NCBI GenBank assembly: GCA_965218715.1
Contig: CBDCLY010000028.1
Coordinates: 62,001-126,000 of the forward strand
Length of the DNA: 64,000 nt
Source: CBDCLY01 sp965218715
GTDB lineage: Bacteria; Bacteroidota; Bacteroidia; Flavobacteriales_E; Vicingaceae
Direction: 5' to 3'
Positions 26,901 to 35,982 of the stretch are shown in pieces. The notes under the pieces are model-generated. The model worked only from the letters and a program-made list of their open reading frames with translations. It was not told the DNA's origin and did no database searches. Position 1 is the first letter of the stretch, and each line of letters starts with the position of its first letter. The position numbers and the translations under genes are program-made.

Positions 26901-28472
26901 ATGGATAAGAAAATAACACAAAAAGACATTAATAACGCAGTATGGAAAGCATGCGACACATTCCGTGGAAGTATTGACCCGAGTGTGTATAAAGATTATG
27001 TACTCACTATGCTTTTCATTAAGTACTTGAGTGATGTGCATGACGACAAGTATGAAGCATACTTAGAGAAATACAACGGGGACGCTGAACGTGCTTCACG
27101 TGCCATGCGTCATGAGCGTTTTGTGGTTCCAGAGCAAAGTCACTTCAGGTTTCTTTACGATAGTCGTAACGAATCCAATATTGGGGAACTCATCAATATT
27201 GCTTTAACGGATCTCGAAGAAGCGAACCGCGAGAAATTATATAGTGAAGATGGAGCTGGTATTTTCCAAAACATTGACTTTAACAACAGCAAGCTAGGTG
27301 AGCCAAAAGACAAAAACACGCGCCTGAAAAATTTGCTTCTAGATTTTAATTCTGAGAAGCTGGATTTGAGACCATCTCACTTAGATGGTAACGATATCAT
27401 TGGTGGAGCATACGAATACTTAATCGCCAATTTTGCGAGTGATGCCGGTAAAAAAGCGGGAGAATTTTTCACGCCAGCAGAAGTATCTACTCTACTCGCG
27501 AAACTCACCAAGTCCAAACCAGGTTCACGAATTGCAGATGTCACTTGTGGTTCGGGTTCGCTACTTATAAAAGCAGGGCAAGAAGTAGGCTCTCCTAACT
27601 TCTCACTATACGGACAGGAAGCTAACGGAAGCACCTGGGCTTTAGCAGTAATGAACATGTTCTTGCATGGTTTCGATAATGCCACTATTCGCTGGGGAGA
27701 CACCATAAGAAATCCCAAACTGAAGGAAGGAGACGAACTGATGAAGTTCGATACCGTAGTTGGAAATCCACCATTTTCATTGGATAAGTGGGGCAAGAGT
27801 GACGATAAAGAAGAAGATAAAGCAGCCGACAGCTTTGACCCTGAAACGGATCAATACAACCGTTTTTGGAGAGGTGTTCCACCTAAAAGTAAAGGCGACT
27901 GGGCTTTTATTACCCACATGATAGAGACTACTTATGAAGGCACGGGTAAAGTAGGCGTAGTAGTACCGCATGGCGTTTTGTTCAGAGGTGCAAGCGAAGG
28001 AAAGATTAGAAAAAAACTGATTGAAGAAAATCTGCTAGAGGCAGTAATTGGCCTGCCTGCCAATTTATTCTTTGGAACAGGCATACCCGCAGCCATATTG
28101 ATTTTTAATAGAGGGAAGGCTGATAATACAGATGTTCTTTTTATAGACGCCAGCCAATGCTATGAGTCTGCTAAAAACCAAAACAGATTGCGTTTGGAAG
28201 CAGACATACTCCCTATTGTAGGAACCTATGAGCAGTTTAACCAAGGGCAACTGCAACCAGGGGTTATTAAAGAGAAATACAGTTATGTAGCCACCTATGA
28301 TGAAATAGCAGAGAACGACTTTAACCTCAATATTCCTCGCTATGTGGACACGTTTGAGGAAGAAGCAGAAGTGGATATTGCTGCGGTGCAGACAGAAATT
28401 GAAGGTTTGGAGGTTGAATTGAAAACTGTACAGGCGGAGATTGAAAAGTACTTAACTCAATTGGTGGACTAA
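26901..28472 (+). CDS. hsdM: Type I restriction-modification N6-adenine methyltransferase HsdM
   Basis: A 523-aa HsdM. The N-terminal helical domain (residues 1-140, WKACDTFRGSIDPSVYKDYV) precedes the methyltransferase fold with SAM motif ADVTCGSGSLLIKAG near 211 and catalytic NPPFSLDKW near 288; VVPHGVLFRG and GTGIPAAILIFNR follow. The C-terminus is a coiled coil that contacts HsdS. Length is normal. Its stop overlaps the next hsdS start by one base (TAATG). Confidence 0.94.
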   Translation: MDKKITQKDINNAVWKACDTFRGSIDPSVYKDYVLTMLFIKYLSDVHDDKYEAYLEKYNGDAERASRAMRHERFVVPEQSHFRFLYDSRNESNIGELINIALTDLEEANREKLYSEDGAGIFQNIDFNNSKLGEPKDKNTRLKNLLLDFNSEKLDLRPSHLDGNDIIGGAYEYLIANFASDAGKKAGEFFTPAEVSTLLAKLTKSKPGSRIADVTCGSGSLLIKAGQEVGSPNFSLYGQEANGSTWALAVMNMFLHGFDNATIRWGDTIRNPKLKEGDELMKFDTVVGNPPFSLDKWGKSDDKEEDKAADSFDPETDQYNRFWRGVPPKSKGDWAFITHMIETTYEGTGKVGVVVPHGVLFRGASEGKIRKKLIEENLLEAVIGLPANLFFGTGIPAAILIFNRGKADNTDVLFIDASQCYESAKNQNRLRLEADILPIVGTYEQFNQGQLQPGVIKEKYSYVATYDEIAENDFNLNIPRYVDTFEEEAEVDIAAVQTEIEGLEVELKTVQAEIEKYLTQLVD

Positions 28473-29668
28473 TGGCTGAAAAGATTCAAAATGCAACGGC
28501 ACGGAAAAAGAGAACTATTCCTGAGGACTGGAAATTAATTAAGCTTGGAAAGCTTGTTGATATTGTTAGTGGTTCAAGTCCATCTTTATTTGATTTACAA
28601 AGTGAGGGAATCTACCCGTACCTTAAAGTTGAAGATTTAAATAACTGTGAAAAATATCAAAAAACAAGCAGGCAATTTTCTAATCAGGAAAAAGGGTTAA
28701 TTCCTGTTCATAGTATAATATTTCCAAAAAGAGGTGCTGCTATCTTAAATAATAAAGTGCGGGTAAACACCAAGATTGTTCAAATGGATAGTAATCTGAT
28801 GGCTATTTATCCAAAAGAGAGCGTTCTATATTATGAATATCTGTATTATCAAATTACGCATCAAAAACTATATCGAATTGCGGATACTTCAACCATTCCA
28901 CAAATAAATAACAAGCATATCACTCCGTATTTATTTAAGCTTCCTCCCCTCCCCGAACAGCACGCCATAGCCAAGGTCTTGGGCTCAATGGACCAAGCCA
29001 TAAACGCCAACAACCAACTTATTGCCCAAAAAGAGCTGCGTAAAAAATGGCTCATGCAAAATTTGTTGACGGGCAAGAAAAGATTGAAGGGGTTTAATGG
29101 GGAGTGGCAAGAGTATCATCTAGGTGAAATGTTTGCAGAAAGAAACGAAAGGAACACTGATGAACTTCCACTTTTATCCATTGGTCAGAATGGCGTTTAT
29201 CCGCAAGAAGATTCAATCAAAAAAGACACTTCCAACGCTGATAAATCGAAGTACAAAAAGATTTGTGTTGGTGATATTGGCTACAATACAATGCGAATGT
29301 GGCAAGGACGTAGCGCGCTTTCAGCCTTGGAAGGAATTGTAAGCCCTGCTTACACTATTCTGAAACCTAGAAAAACCGCTGACGCTTTGTTCTTTTCATA
29401 CCTATTCAAAACACCTAAGCTAGTCAACCTTTTTTGGAGAAATTCTCAGGGTTTAGTTGGCGATACACTTAACTGCAAATACAAGGATTTCTCAATAGTA
29501 AAAGCCTTTCTTCCTTTAAAAGATGAGCAAACCGCCATTGCAAAGATCTTACAAACAGCAGATAAGGAGCTTGATCTACTTAAGGTAAAAACAGACAAGC
29601 TAAAAGAGCAGAAAAAAGGCATGATGCAGGTGTTGTTGATTGGGAAGAAACGGTTGAAAATTGATTAA
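28472..29668 (+). CDS. hsdS: Type I restriction-modification specificity subunit HsdS
   Basis: A 398-aa two-domain HsdS that chooses the DNA target. The first recognition domain (about 15-160) is followed by the spacer helix LPPLPEQHAIAKVLGSMDQA near 157, the second (about 210-345) by LPLKDEQTAIAKILQTADKE near 347. The two repeats end in almost the same words, LLTGKKRLKG and LLIGKKRLKID, a feature that allows half-domain shuffling. It overlaps hsdM by one base. Confidence 0.92.
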   Translation: MAEKIQNATARKKRTIPEDWKLIKLGKLVDIVSGSSPSLFDLQSEGIYPYLKVEDLNNCEKYQKTSRQFSNQEKGLIPVHSIIFPKRGAAILNNKVRVNTKIVQMDSNLMAIYPKESVLYYEYLYYQITHQKLYRIADTSTIPQINNKHITPYLFKLPPLPEQHAIAKVLGSMDQAINANNQLIAQKELRKKWLMQNLLTGKKRLKGFNGEWQEYHLGEMFAERNERNTDELPLLSIGQNGVYPQEDSIKKDTSNADKSKYKKICVGDIGYNTMRMWQGRSALSALEGIVSPAYTILKPRKTADALFFSYLFKTPKLVNLFWRNSQGLVGDTLNCKYKDFSIVKAFLPLKDEQTAIAKILQTADKELDLLKVKTDKLKEQKKGMMQVLLIGKKRLKID

Positions 29669-29678
29669 ATGAAATAGT

Positions 29679-29921
29679 ATGGCAAAGCGTAAAGAAATAC
29701 ATGTAGTACCCAATAAAGACAAAGGCGGTTGGGATTCAAAAAAGAACAATGCAGAAAGGGCATCAAAACACTTTGATAAAAAGGAAGATGCCATGCAATG
29801 GAGTAAAGAAAAGGCTAAGAAAGATGGTGCTGAATTGATCCCCCATAAGCGAGATGGAAAAATACAGAACCCAAATAGCTACGGCAATGATCCAAATCCA
29901 CCCAAAGACAAAAAGCACTAA
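29679..29921 (+). CDS. DUF2188 domain-containing protein
   Basis: An 80-aa very basic and polar protein with the DUF2188 pattern: HVVPNKDKGGWDSKK near the start, NNAERASKHFDKKEDAM, then GAELIPHKRDGKIQNPNSYG. The biochemical role is unknown. Such genes are often found inside or next to type I restriction loci. It sits 10 bp after hsdS and 2 bp before the Fic gene. Confidence 0.8.
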   Translation: MAKRKEIHVVPNKDKGGWDSKKNNAERASKHFDKKEDAMQWSKEKAKKDGAELIPHKRDGKIQNPNSYGNDPNPPKDKKH

Positions 29922-29923
29922 TT

Positions 29924-31009
29924 ATGAATTACACGATTCCTAAGCTTCCATTTAAAGAAGATATTGAAACTAAAGCTGTGATGAAAAAAACGGCCTTGGC
30001 GAGAAGTGCTTTGGCTGAGATGAAGGGGGCTGCTTTGAGTATTCCCAATCAAAGCATTTTGATTAGCACGCTATCGCTACAAGAAGCAAAAGACAGTTCT
30101 GCTATCGAAAACATCATCACTACACATGATGAACTGTACCAAGCAGATTACTTAAAAAACCAGTTTAAGACCATCGCTTCCAAAGAAGTACATAAATATG
30201 CGGAAGCATTGCGCTGGGGCTTTCAAACGGTAAAGGAAAAAGGCTTTCTATCCAATAACCACCTTATTGAGATGCAAGCCACTATTGAAGAAAATGATGC
30301 TGGTTTTCGCAAAGTTCCAGGCACGGCATTAAAGAATGAGCAGACCGGAGAAGTGATTTACACACCTCCGCAAACACATGATGAAGTTCTTGGTCATATG
30401 GCCAATTTGGAGAGTTTCATGAATAATGACGAGCTAAGCGATTGGGATCCGTTGGTGAAAATGGCCATCATTCACCATCAATTAGAAAGCATCCACCCAT
30501 TTTATGATGGAAACGGACGAACGGGTAGAATTATCAATATTCTGTATTTGGTTAAGGAAGGGATGCTGAATTTACCTATTCTCTATTTAAGTCGGTATAT
30601 CAATCAAAACAAAGCTGACTACTACCGCTTACTTCAAAAAGTAAGAACCGAAAATGCTTGGGAAGAATGGGTGCTATACATTTTGGAAGGTGTGGAACAA
30701 ACGTCCATGCAAACTATCAAGATTATTGAAGGAATAAAAGCGCTCATGCTGAAAAGCAAAAATAAGATTAGGGAGAGTACCAAGTTTTATAGTCAAGATT
30801 TGATCAATAACCTTTTTAAGCATCCTTACACAAAAATTGATTTTGTAATGAATGATTTGGATGTTAGCCGCCTTACTGCGACTAAATATCTTGATGAACT
30901 TGCACAATTAGGAATTGTGCATAAAGTTAAAATAGGTAGAGATAGTTATTACATCAATAAAGCTCTTTTTGAGCTATTATCAAATGTCAATCAAACAAAA
31001 CATGTATAG
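29924..31009 (+). CDS. Fic family protein (AMP-transferase type) with C-terminal winged helix
   Basis: A 361-aa Fic protein that would modify target proteins with AMP. The N-terminal part holds the inhibitory motif SSAIEN near residue 57 ((S/T)xxxE(N)), the active-site loop HPFYDGNGRTGRI lies near 190, and residues 285-350 resemble a winged helix (DVSRLTATKYLDELAQLG). The stop codon lies inside a CATGTATAGA palindrome that recurs before hsdR, so the winged-helix part might bind there (inference). It sits between hsdS and hsdR, a place where accessory or guard genes of type I systems are found. Confidence 0.9.
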   Translation: MNYTIPKLPFKEDIETKAVMKKTALARSALAEMKGAALSIPNQSILISTLSLQEAKDSSAIENIITTHDELYQADYLKNQFKTIASKEVHKYAEALRWGFQTVKEKGFLSNNHLIEMQATIEENDAGFRKVPGTALKNEQTGEVIYTPPQTHDEVLGHMANLESFMNNDELSDWDPLVKMAIIHHQLESIHPFYDGNGRTGRIINILYLVKEGMLNLPILYLSRYINQNKADYYRLLQKVRTENAWEEWVLYILEGVEQTSMQTIKIIEGIKALMLKSKNKIRESTKFYSQDLINNLFKHPYTKIDFVMNDLDVSRLTATKYLDELAQLGIVHKVKIGRDSYYINKALFELLSNVNQTKHV

Positions 31010-31033
31010 AAAACAGCTATTCTCTATACATGT
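31000..31033. promoter_or_regulatory. Palindrome ACATGTATAGA...TCTATACATGT, possible operator, copy 1
   Basis: An 11-bp perfect inverted repeat with a 12-nt loop. It covers the Fic stop codon. A partial third copy TATGTATAGA lies at 31042-31051. Confidence 0.55.
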
Positions 31034-31160
31034 TTAATTAATATGTATAGATGTTATATTTTAAGTAGGGTCTCTACAAATAATAAAAAATTAGAAAAGA
31101 ACTTGAAAATAGTAACCACAAGTAAAGGAAATAAGCAAAATCTACACATGAGAAACCCAT

Positions 31161-31192
31161 CATGTATAGAAAACAATGCTTTTTGATACATG
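31161..31192. promoter_or_regulatory. Palindrome CATGTAT...ATACATG, possible operator, copy 2
   Basis: The 15-mer CATGTATAGAAAACA at 31161-31175 repeats 31001-31015 exactly, and a 7-bp arm ATACATG closes the repeat. It lies 14 bp before the hsdR start, well placed to control hsdR. Confidence 0.55.
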
Positions 31193-31206
31193 ACAACAAA
31201 ATTGAT

Positions 31207-34200
31207 ATGAATACACCTAGCTATAAAGAAGATCACATCAGTCAGATTCCAGCATTACAAATGCTGCAGAAATTGGGCTACCAATACCTTACGCCAGATG
31301 AAGCTTTGCAATTCAGAGGTGAAAAGACCACACAAGTGATACTTGAAGATGTATTGCGTAAGCAATTAAAGGAAATCAACTCCATTAAAATTGGTAGTAA
31401 AAGAGAAGAACGGTTCACTTCTGGCAATATAGAAATGGGCATTCGTGCATTGAAGGAATTACCAATGAACGAAGGCTACATAAATGCTTGTGAAACTGCC
31501 TATAATTTACTTACACTCGGAAAAGCACTAGAGCAAAGTATAGATGGTGACAAGAAAAGTCATACAATGCGTTATATAGACTGGGATAACATTGATAACA
31601 ATGTCTTCCATGTTACGGAAGAATATAGCGTTATGCGTAGTACCAGCAAAGAACACTACCGCCCCGATTTGGTGTTGTTCGTAAACGGCATTCCAATTAC
31701 TATCATAGAGTGCAAACGCCCTGATATGAAGGAGCCTCTAAAACAGGCCATCAGTCAGCATTTACGAAACCAACAAGAAGACGGGATTAGAGGTTTGTAT
31801 GTTTATTCCCAATTGTCGTTGAGCATAGCCACGCAAGAAGCCTCTTATGCTACGAATGCCACCCCTGAAAAATTTTGGTCTAAATGGCAAGAAAAGTTCG
31901 ATTCAGAAACCGAAGAAAAACAATACCATCAAAAATTATTAGAGCTGAAGAACCAGCCTTTAACAAAAGATGATAAGGATAAACTTTTCTCCGACCGATT
32001 TAGATATGTAAGAAACTATTTTGATGCACTTGAAAGTGAAGACATTCTACCAACGCTACAAGATGAGTACCTCTTTGGATTGTGCAGACCTAAGCGTTTG
32101 ATGGATTTAATTTTCAACTTTATTTTATTCGATAATGGCACAAAAAAGATTGCACGCTATCAACAATATTTCGCCATTAAGAAATCGATAAAACGAATAC
32201 ATCATGTAGAAGGCGGAAGTAGACAAGGTGGTGTAATCTGGCATACGCAAGGAAGTGGAAAATCACTTACCATGGTGATGCTAGCTCAGGCCATTGCCAT
32301 GGACAAAAGCATCCGCAATCCGAAAATTATATTGGTAACGGACAGAACGGACTTGGATAGACAAATTACAGGGACATTCAGAAAATGTGGGCGATTTGTA
32401 GAGAATGCATCAACAGGAAAAAGACTAGTTGATTTATTAGAAAGTAAAAGTGATGCAGTTGTAACCACTATCATCAACAAGTTTGTGGCTGCAATGAAAA
32501 AAATCAGTAAGCCACTGGATAGCCATGACATATTTGTGCTGGTAGATGAAGGTCACAGATCACAAAACGGGACTTTCAATATTGAAATGCAAAAGACCTT
32601 ACCAAATGCATGTTTTATTGCTTTAACCGGAACTCCCCTATTCAAAAAGGACAAAAGCACAGCAGCCAAGTTTGGTGGAATCATTGATGCCTATACGGTG
32701 GATCAAGCTGTAAAAGACAAGGCAGTTGTACCTCTTTTATACGAAGGCCGTTTGGCAAAACAAACTGTAAATGCCAGTCCACTTGATACATTTTTCGAAA
32801 TGGTTTCAGAACCATTGACCGAGTATCAAAAGGCTGATTTCAAGAAAAAATTTAGTCGTGCTGATCAATTGAACAGTGCTGAACAAAAGATATATGCGAT
32901 TGCATGGAACATTAGTCTGCACTTTAGAGACAACTGGCAAGGCACTCCGTTCAAAGCTCAATTAGTGTGTGACAAAAAGGTGAATGCCATCCGTTACAAA
33001 GAGTTTCTGGACGAAATAGGAATTGTATCAAGTGAGGTGCTCATATCATCAATTGATGAACGAGAAGGTGAAGACAGTGCGTATGAGAAATCATCCGAAA
33101 AAGAGAATCGATTTTGGAAACGCATGATGGACGAACATGGGAACTCAAAGACCTATGAGAAAAACATCATCAGCCGATTCAAAAACCAGGAAGATCCAGA
33201 GATTATTATAGTTGTTGACAAGCTCTTGACAGGATTTGATGAACCTAAAAACACAGTACTCTACCTTACTAGGAACTTACAAAGCCATAAACTACTGCAA
33301 GCAATTGCAAGAGTAAATCGGATATATCCTGATAAAGAATTTGGCTATATCATTGACTATTATGGTGTAATAGAGAATTTGGATGATGCCCTACTGATGT
33401 ACTCTTCTTTTGAAGATTTTGATGCGGATGATTTGGAAGGTACATTAACAAACATCAATGAGGAAATACAAAAGCTTCCCCAAAAACACTCCGAATTGTG
33501 GGACATCTTCAAAACGATCACAAATAAACGAGATGCAGAGGCCTACCAGTTATTGCTAAAAGATGAAGCGATACGCGTTGTATTCTATGATAAACTTGCC
33601 GCATTTGCCAAAGGATTAAAGCTGGCACTTTCATCAATGCAATTCCACAAGGAGGTGGACGATAAAACTATTGAACGCTACAAGGAAGATTTGGCAATGT
33701 TCATGAAGTTAAGAATGGCTGTAGTAGAGCGATACTCAGATGCAGTTGACTACAAACAATATGAAGGTCAAATTCAGAAGCTTATTGATACGCATATCAC
33801 AACTGAAAAAGTTGAAGTCATAACAAAGCTTGTAAATATTTTTGACAAAGAGAAATTCCAACAAGAAGTCGAAAACACGACTGGGAAAGCTGCAAAAGCA
33901 GATAAAATTGCCAGCAGAACTGCAAAGCATATTTCTGAGAAGATGGATGAAGATCCAGCTTTCTATAAAAAGTTCTCTCAAATGCTATCAGAGACGATTG
34001 CCGAATATGAAGAAAAGAGAATCAATGAAGCTCAGTACTTGAGTAAAGTCCAAGAAATCATGGAAAATGTGCTGGCTCATACTGACAGTGATATCCCTGA
34101 GAGTTTACAGCAAAGAGAAGTAGCCAAAGCGTTTTATGGATTAACATTAGAATCACTTATTGATAAAGTGCAAGACGCTGTGGTAAGAAGAGAGATTGCA

Positions 34201-34431
34201 GTTCAATCAGCTTTGCATATTGACGACTTGATAAGAGCCTCTGTCTTGGATAAGGAAAAACCCATTATTGATTGGCAACAAAAAACGAATATTACGGGTA
34301 AGCTTCTTATTGAAATTGGAGACTACCTAATTGATGAAGTTCGAGACAAATACAACGTTTCATTAACCTTCGGGGAAATGGATCAAATTGCGAACAACTG
34401 TATTGAGGTTGCTAAACTCCGTTACAAATGA
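31207..34431 (+). CDS. hsdR: Type I restriction endonuclease subunit HsdR
   Basis: A 1074-aa HsdR, the translocase and nuclease. An N-terminal PD-(D/E)xK nuclease has PDLVLFVNGIP and IIECKRPD near residue 152-170; the SF2 helicase follows with Walker A HTQGSGKSLTMVM near 347, DEGHRSQNG near 446, FIALTGTPLF near 472 and DKLLTGFDEPKN near 673. I start at the ATG at 31207 (MNTPSYKEDHISQIPALQ), the usual family start; an earlier in-frame ATG at 31162 lies inside the palindrome. Its stop overlaps the peptidase gene (ATGA). Confidence 0.94.
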   Translation: MNTPSYKEDHISQIPALQMLQKLGYQYLTPDEALQFRGEKTTQVILEDVLRKQLKEINSIKIGSKREERFTSGNIEMGIRALKELPMNEGYINACETAYNLLTLGKALEQSIDGDKKSHTMRYIDWDNIDNNVFHVTEEYSVMRSTSKEHYRPDLVLFVNGIPITIIECKRPDMKEPLKQAISQHLRNQQEDGIRGLYVYSQLSLSIATQEASYATNATPEKFWSKWQEKFDSETEEKQYHQKLLELKNQPLTKDDKDKLFSDRFRYVRNYFDALESEDILPTLQDEYLFGLCRPKRLMDLIFNFILFDNGTKKIARYQQYFAIKKSIKRIHHVEGGSRQGGVIWHTQGSGKSLTMVMLAQAIAMDKSIRNPKIILVTDRTDLDRQITGTFRKCGRFVENASTGKRLVDLLESKSDAVVTTIINKFVAAMKKISKPLDSHDIFVLVDEGHRSQNGTFNIEMQKTLPNACFIALTGTPLFKKDKSTAAKFGGIIDAYTVDQAVKDKAVVPLLYEGRLAKQTVNASPLDTFFEMVSEPLTEYQKADFKKKFSRADQLNSAEQKIYAIAWNISLHFRDNWQGTPFKAQLVCDKKVNAIRYKEFLDEIGIVSSEVLISSIDEREGEDSAYEKSSEKENRFWKRMMDEHGNSKTYEKNIISRFKNQEDPEIIIVVDKLLTGFDEPKNTVLYLTRNLQSHKLLQAIARVNRIYPDKEFGYIIDYYGVIENLDDALLMYSSFEDFDADDLEGTLTNINEEIQKLPQKHSELWDIFKTITNKRDAEAYQLLLKDEAIRVVFYDKLAAFAKGLKLALSSMQFHKEVDDKTIERYKEDLAMFMKLRMAVVERYSDAVDYKQYEGQIQKLIDTHITTEKVEVITKLVNIFDKEKFQQEVENTTGKAAKADKIASRTAKHISEKMDEDPAFYKKFSQMLSETIAEYEEKRINEAQYLSKVQEIMENVLAHTDSDIPESLQQREVAKAFYGLTLESLIDKVQDAVVRREIAVQSALHIDDLIRASVLDKEKPIIDWQQKTNITGKLLIEIGDYLIDEVRDKYNVSLTFGEMDQIANNCIEVAKLRYK

Positions 34432-35126
34432 TAATGGCATCTATTCAATTCGGCTCAAAACAAATTGACTATCAGATTGAATATTCTGACAGAAAGACGT
34501 TGGGTATTACCGTCACTCCTGATATGGATGTATTGGTTAAAGCACCAAATGATAGTACCATAACCAAAATTGAAGAAAAGCTAAAAAAGAAAGCACCTTG
34601 GATAATCAAGCAACAAAGTTTCTTCTTAGCCTATCACCCGAAAACAACTGAACGGAAATATATTTCGGGAGAAACGCATTTATATCTCGGTAGACAATAC
34701 CTGCTCAAAGTAGAAGAAACTGAGAAGGAATCAGTAAAACTAAAAGGGAAGTTTATTGAAGTAAAAACTCGTGATAAGACCAGAGTAAAACAACTATTAA
34801 GTAATTGGTATTTGGAACATGCAAGATCAAAATTCAATTCAACTGCTATGCCTCTGATTGAAAAATTCAAGAAGTATAAAGTGGAACCTAGCTCAATTGT
34901 ATTGCGAGAAATGCCAACACGCTGGGGTAGCTGCACGCCTAAAGGAAAAATAATCTTAAACCCAGAATTGATTAAAGCACCAAAAGGCTGTATTGAGTAT
35001 GTGATCGTACATGAATTGTGTCATCTTATTCATCACGACCACACACAGAAGTTCATGGATTTACAAACTAAAGAAATGAAGGATTGGGAAAAATGGAAAA
35101 CAAAACTGGAAAGGTTATTAGCATGA
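34428..35126 (+). CDS. M48-type metal-dependent hydrolase (YgjP/DUF45)
   Basis: A 232-aa protein with the YgjP-like zincin motif HELCHLIHHDHTQKF near residue 194 and the preceding MPTRWGSCTPKGKIILNPEL near 160, diagnostic of the DUF45 metallopeptidases. Genes of this family commonly sit directly behind hsdR in type I loci. It overlaps the hsdR stop by 4 bp; a second ATG at 34434 is equally possible. The substrate is unknown. Confidence 0.88.
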   Translation: MIMASIQFGSKQIDYQIEYSDRKTLGITVTPDMDVLVKAPNDSTITKIEEKLKKKAPWIIKQQSFFLAYHPKTTERKYISGETHLYLGRQYLLKVEETEKESVKLKGKFIEVKTRDKTRVKQLLSNWYLEHARSKFNSTAMPLIEKFKKYKVEPSSIVLREMPTRWGSCTPKGKIILNPELIKAPKGCIEYVIVHELCHLIHHDHTQKFMDLQTKEMKDWEKWKTKLERLLA

Positions 35127-35251
35127 AAAAGCCAGCCCTATTTGCAAGCACATTGTCAAAGCCGCACTTGCCCACGCTACGACCAAAGCTTTGTCAAAGA
35201 GCTAGCAAAGCCCACCCGAACGGAGAACGAAAACAAAAATTAAAAAAGCCA

Positions 35252-35324
35252 GCATACAACAATGGCTATAGTGCATTGTCGCCCTACGGGACGCCAACGA
35301 CACCATAGCCGGGACGTTAACGCC
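35252..35324 (+). repeat. attC-like site 4 (short, 73 bp)
   Basis: Left box GCATACAAC, left arm AATGGCTATAGTGCATTGTCG, loop CCCTACGGGA, right arm CCAACGACACCATAGCC, then GGGACGTTAACG. This is the most compact member and shows the fold most clearly. Confidence 0.78.
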
Positions 35325-35626
35325 AATCCTCCCCTCACGCCAACCCTGATGTAGTTCAACGGATTATTTTTGCCATTTACGGCACGCCACGAAAGTAAAA
35401 CCATAAGAAACAAGCAGGAAAGCTTCGCTTTGAATAACTGGCGTTAACAATAGCTATAAGTCATTTTTTTACTTAGCCGCCACCTTCCTGCTTCCCTAGT
35501 TTCGCGCTTCGCGCCGAATTTTTTTTCTATTATGGAGTTAAGTGTTCTACTAGCGTCGCTCGCTTTCTGCTAAACCTCATTTTATGTACTTTTAAGAAAC
35601 TAAAAAAAACGCCTCATAGCTGAGAC
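35316..35626 (+). mobile_element. ORF-less cassette (unit 5), 311 bp
   Basis: First half identical to unit 3, tail (TTTCTGCTAAACCTCATTTTA) identical to unit 2, so it is a mosaic of the two. No gene. Confidence 0.7.
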
Positions 35627-35633
35627 GTTAACG
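35439..35633 (+). repeat. attC-like site 5
   Basis: Left box TGGCGTTAAC complements its unit start GTTAACGCCA exactly; the right arm ends CTCATAGCTGAGACGTT. Confidence 0.72.
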
Positions 35634-35936
35634 CCAATCCTCCCCTCACGCCAACCCTGATGTAGTTCAACGGATTATTTTTGCCATTTACGGCACGCCA
35701 CGAAAGTAAAACCATAAGAAACAAGCAGGAAAGCTTCGCTTTGAATAACTGGCGTTAACAATAGCTATAAGTCATTTTTTTACTTAGCCGCCACCTTCCT
35801 GCTTCCCTAGTTTCGCGCTTCGCGCCGAATTTTTTTTCTATTATGGAGTTAAGTGTTCTACTAGCGTCGCTCGCTTCCTGCAAAAGTCATTTTCAGTACT
35901 TTTAAGAAACTAAAAAAAACGCCTCATAGCTGAGAC
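35627..35936 (+). mobile_element. ORF-less cassette (unit 6), 310 bp
   Basis: Almost identical to unit 3 throughout (one or two single-base differences such as CTGCAAAAGTC for CTGCTAAAAGTC). No gene. Confidence 0.7.
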
Positions 35937-35943
35937 GTTGTAA
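35750..35943 (+). repeat. attC-like site 6
   Basis: Same structure as site 5; joins the next unit at GTTGTAAAGA. Confidence 0.72.
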
Positions 35944-35982
35944 AGAATTCCTGAAGACTAAATTAATTTTCAAATATTAACG

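Larger units (their letters stand above)
26100..35315 (+). mobile_element. Unit 4: 9.2-kb cassette-like unit carrying a type I restriction-modification locus
   Basis: The unit starts GTTGTATGC (26100-26108) and its left fold-back box at 35252-35260 is GCATACAAC, the exact reverse complement over 9 bases. Between them lie seven plus-strand genes: half hsdS, hsdM, hsdS, DUF2188, fic, hsdR and an M48-type peptidase. The spans 26109-26273 and 35127-35251 hold no visible gene. Pairs of ORF-less units flank it on both sides. At 9.2 kb it is far larger than ordinary integron cassettes. Confidence 0.65.

Noticed and set aside
25477..35936. Repeated units as a CRISPR array
   Set aside because: The repeats are about 311 bp, only four copies, with no short unique spacers and no cas genes nearby.
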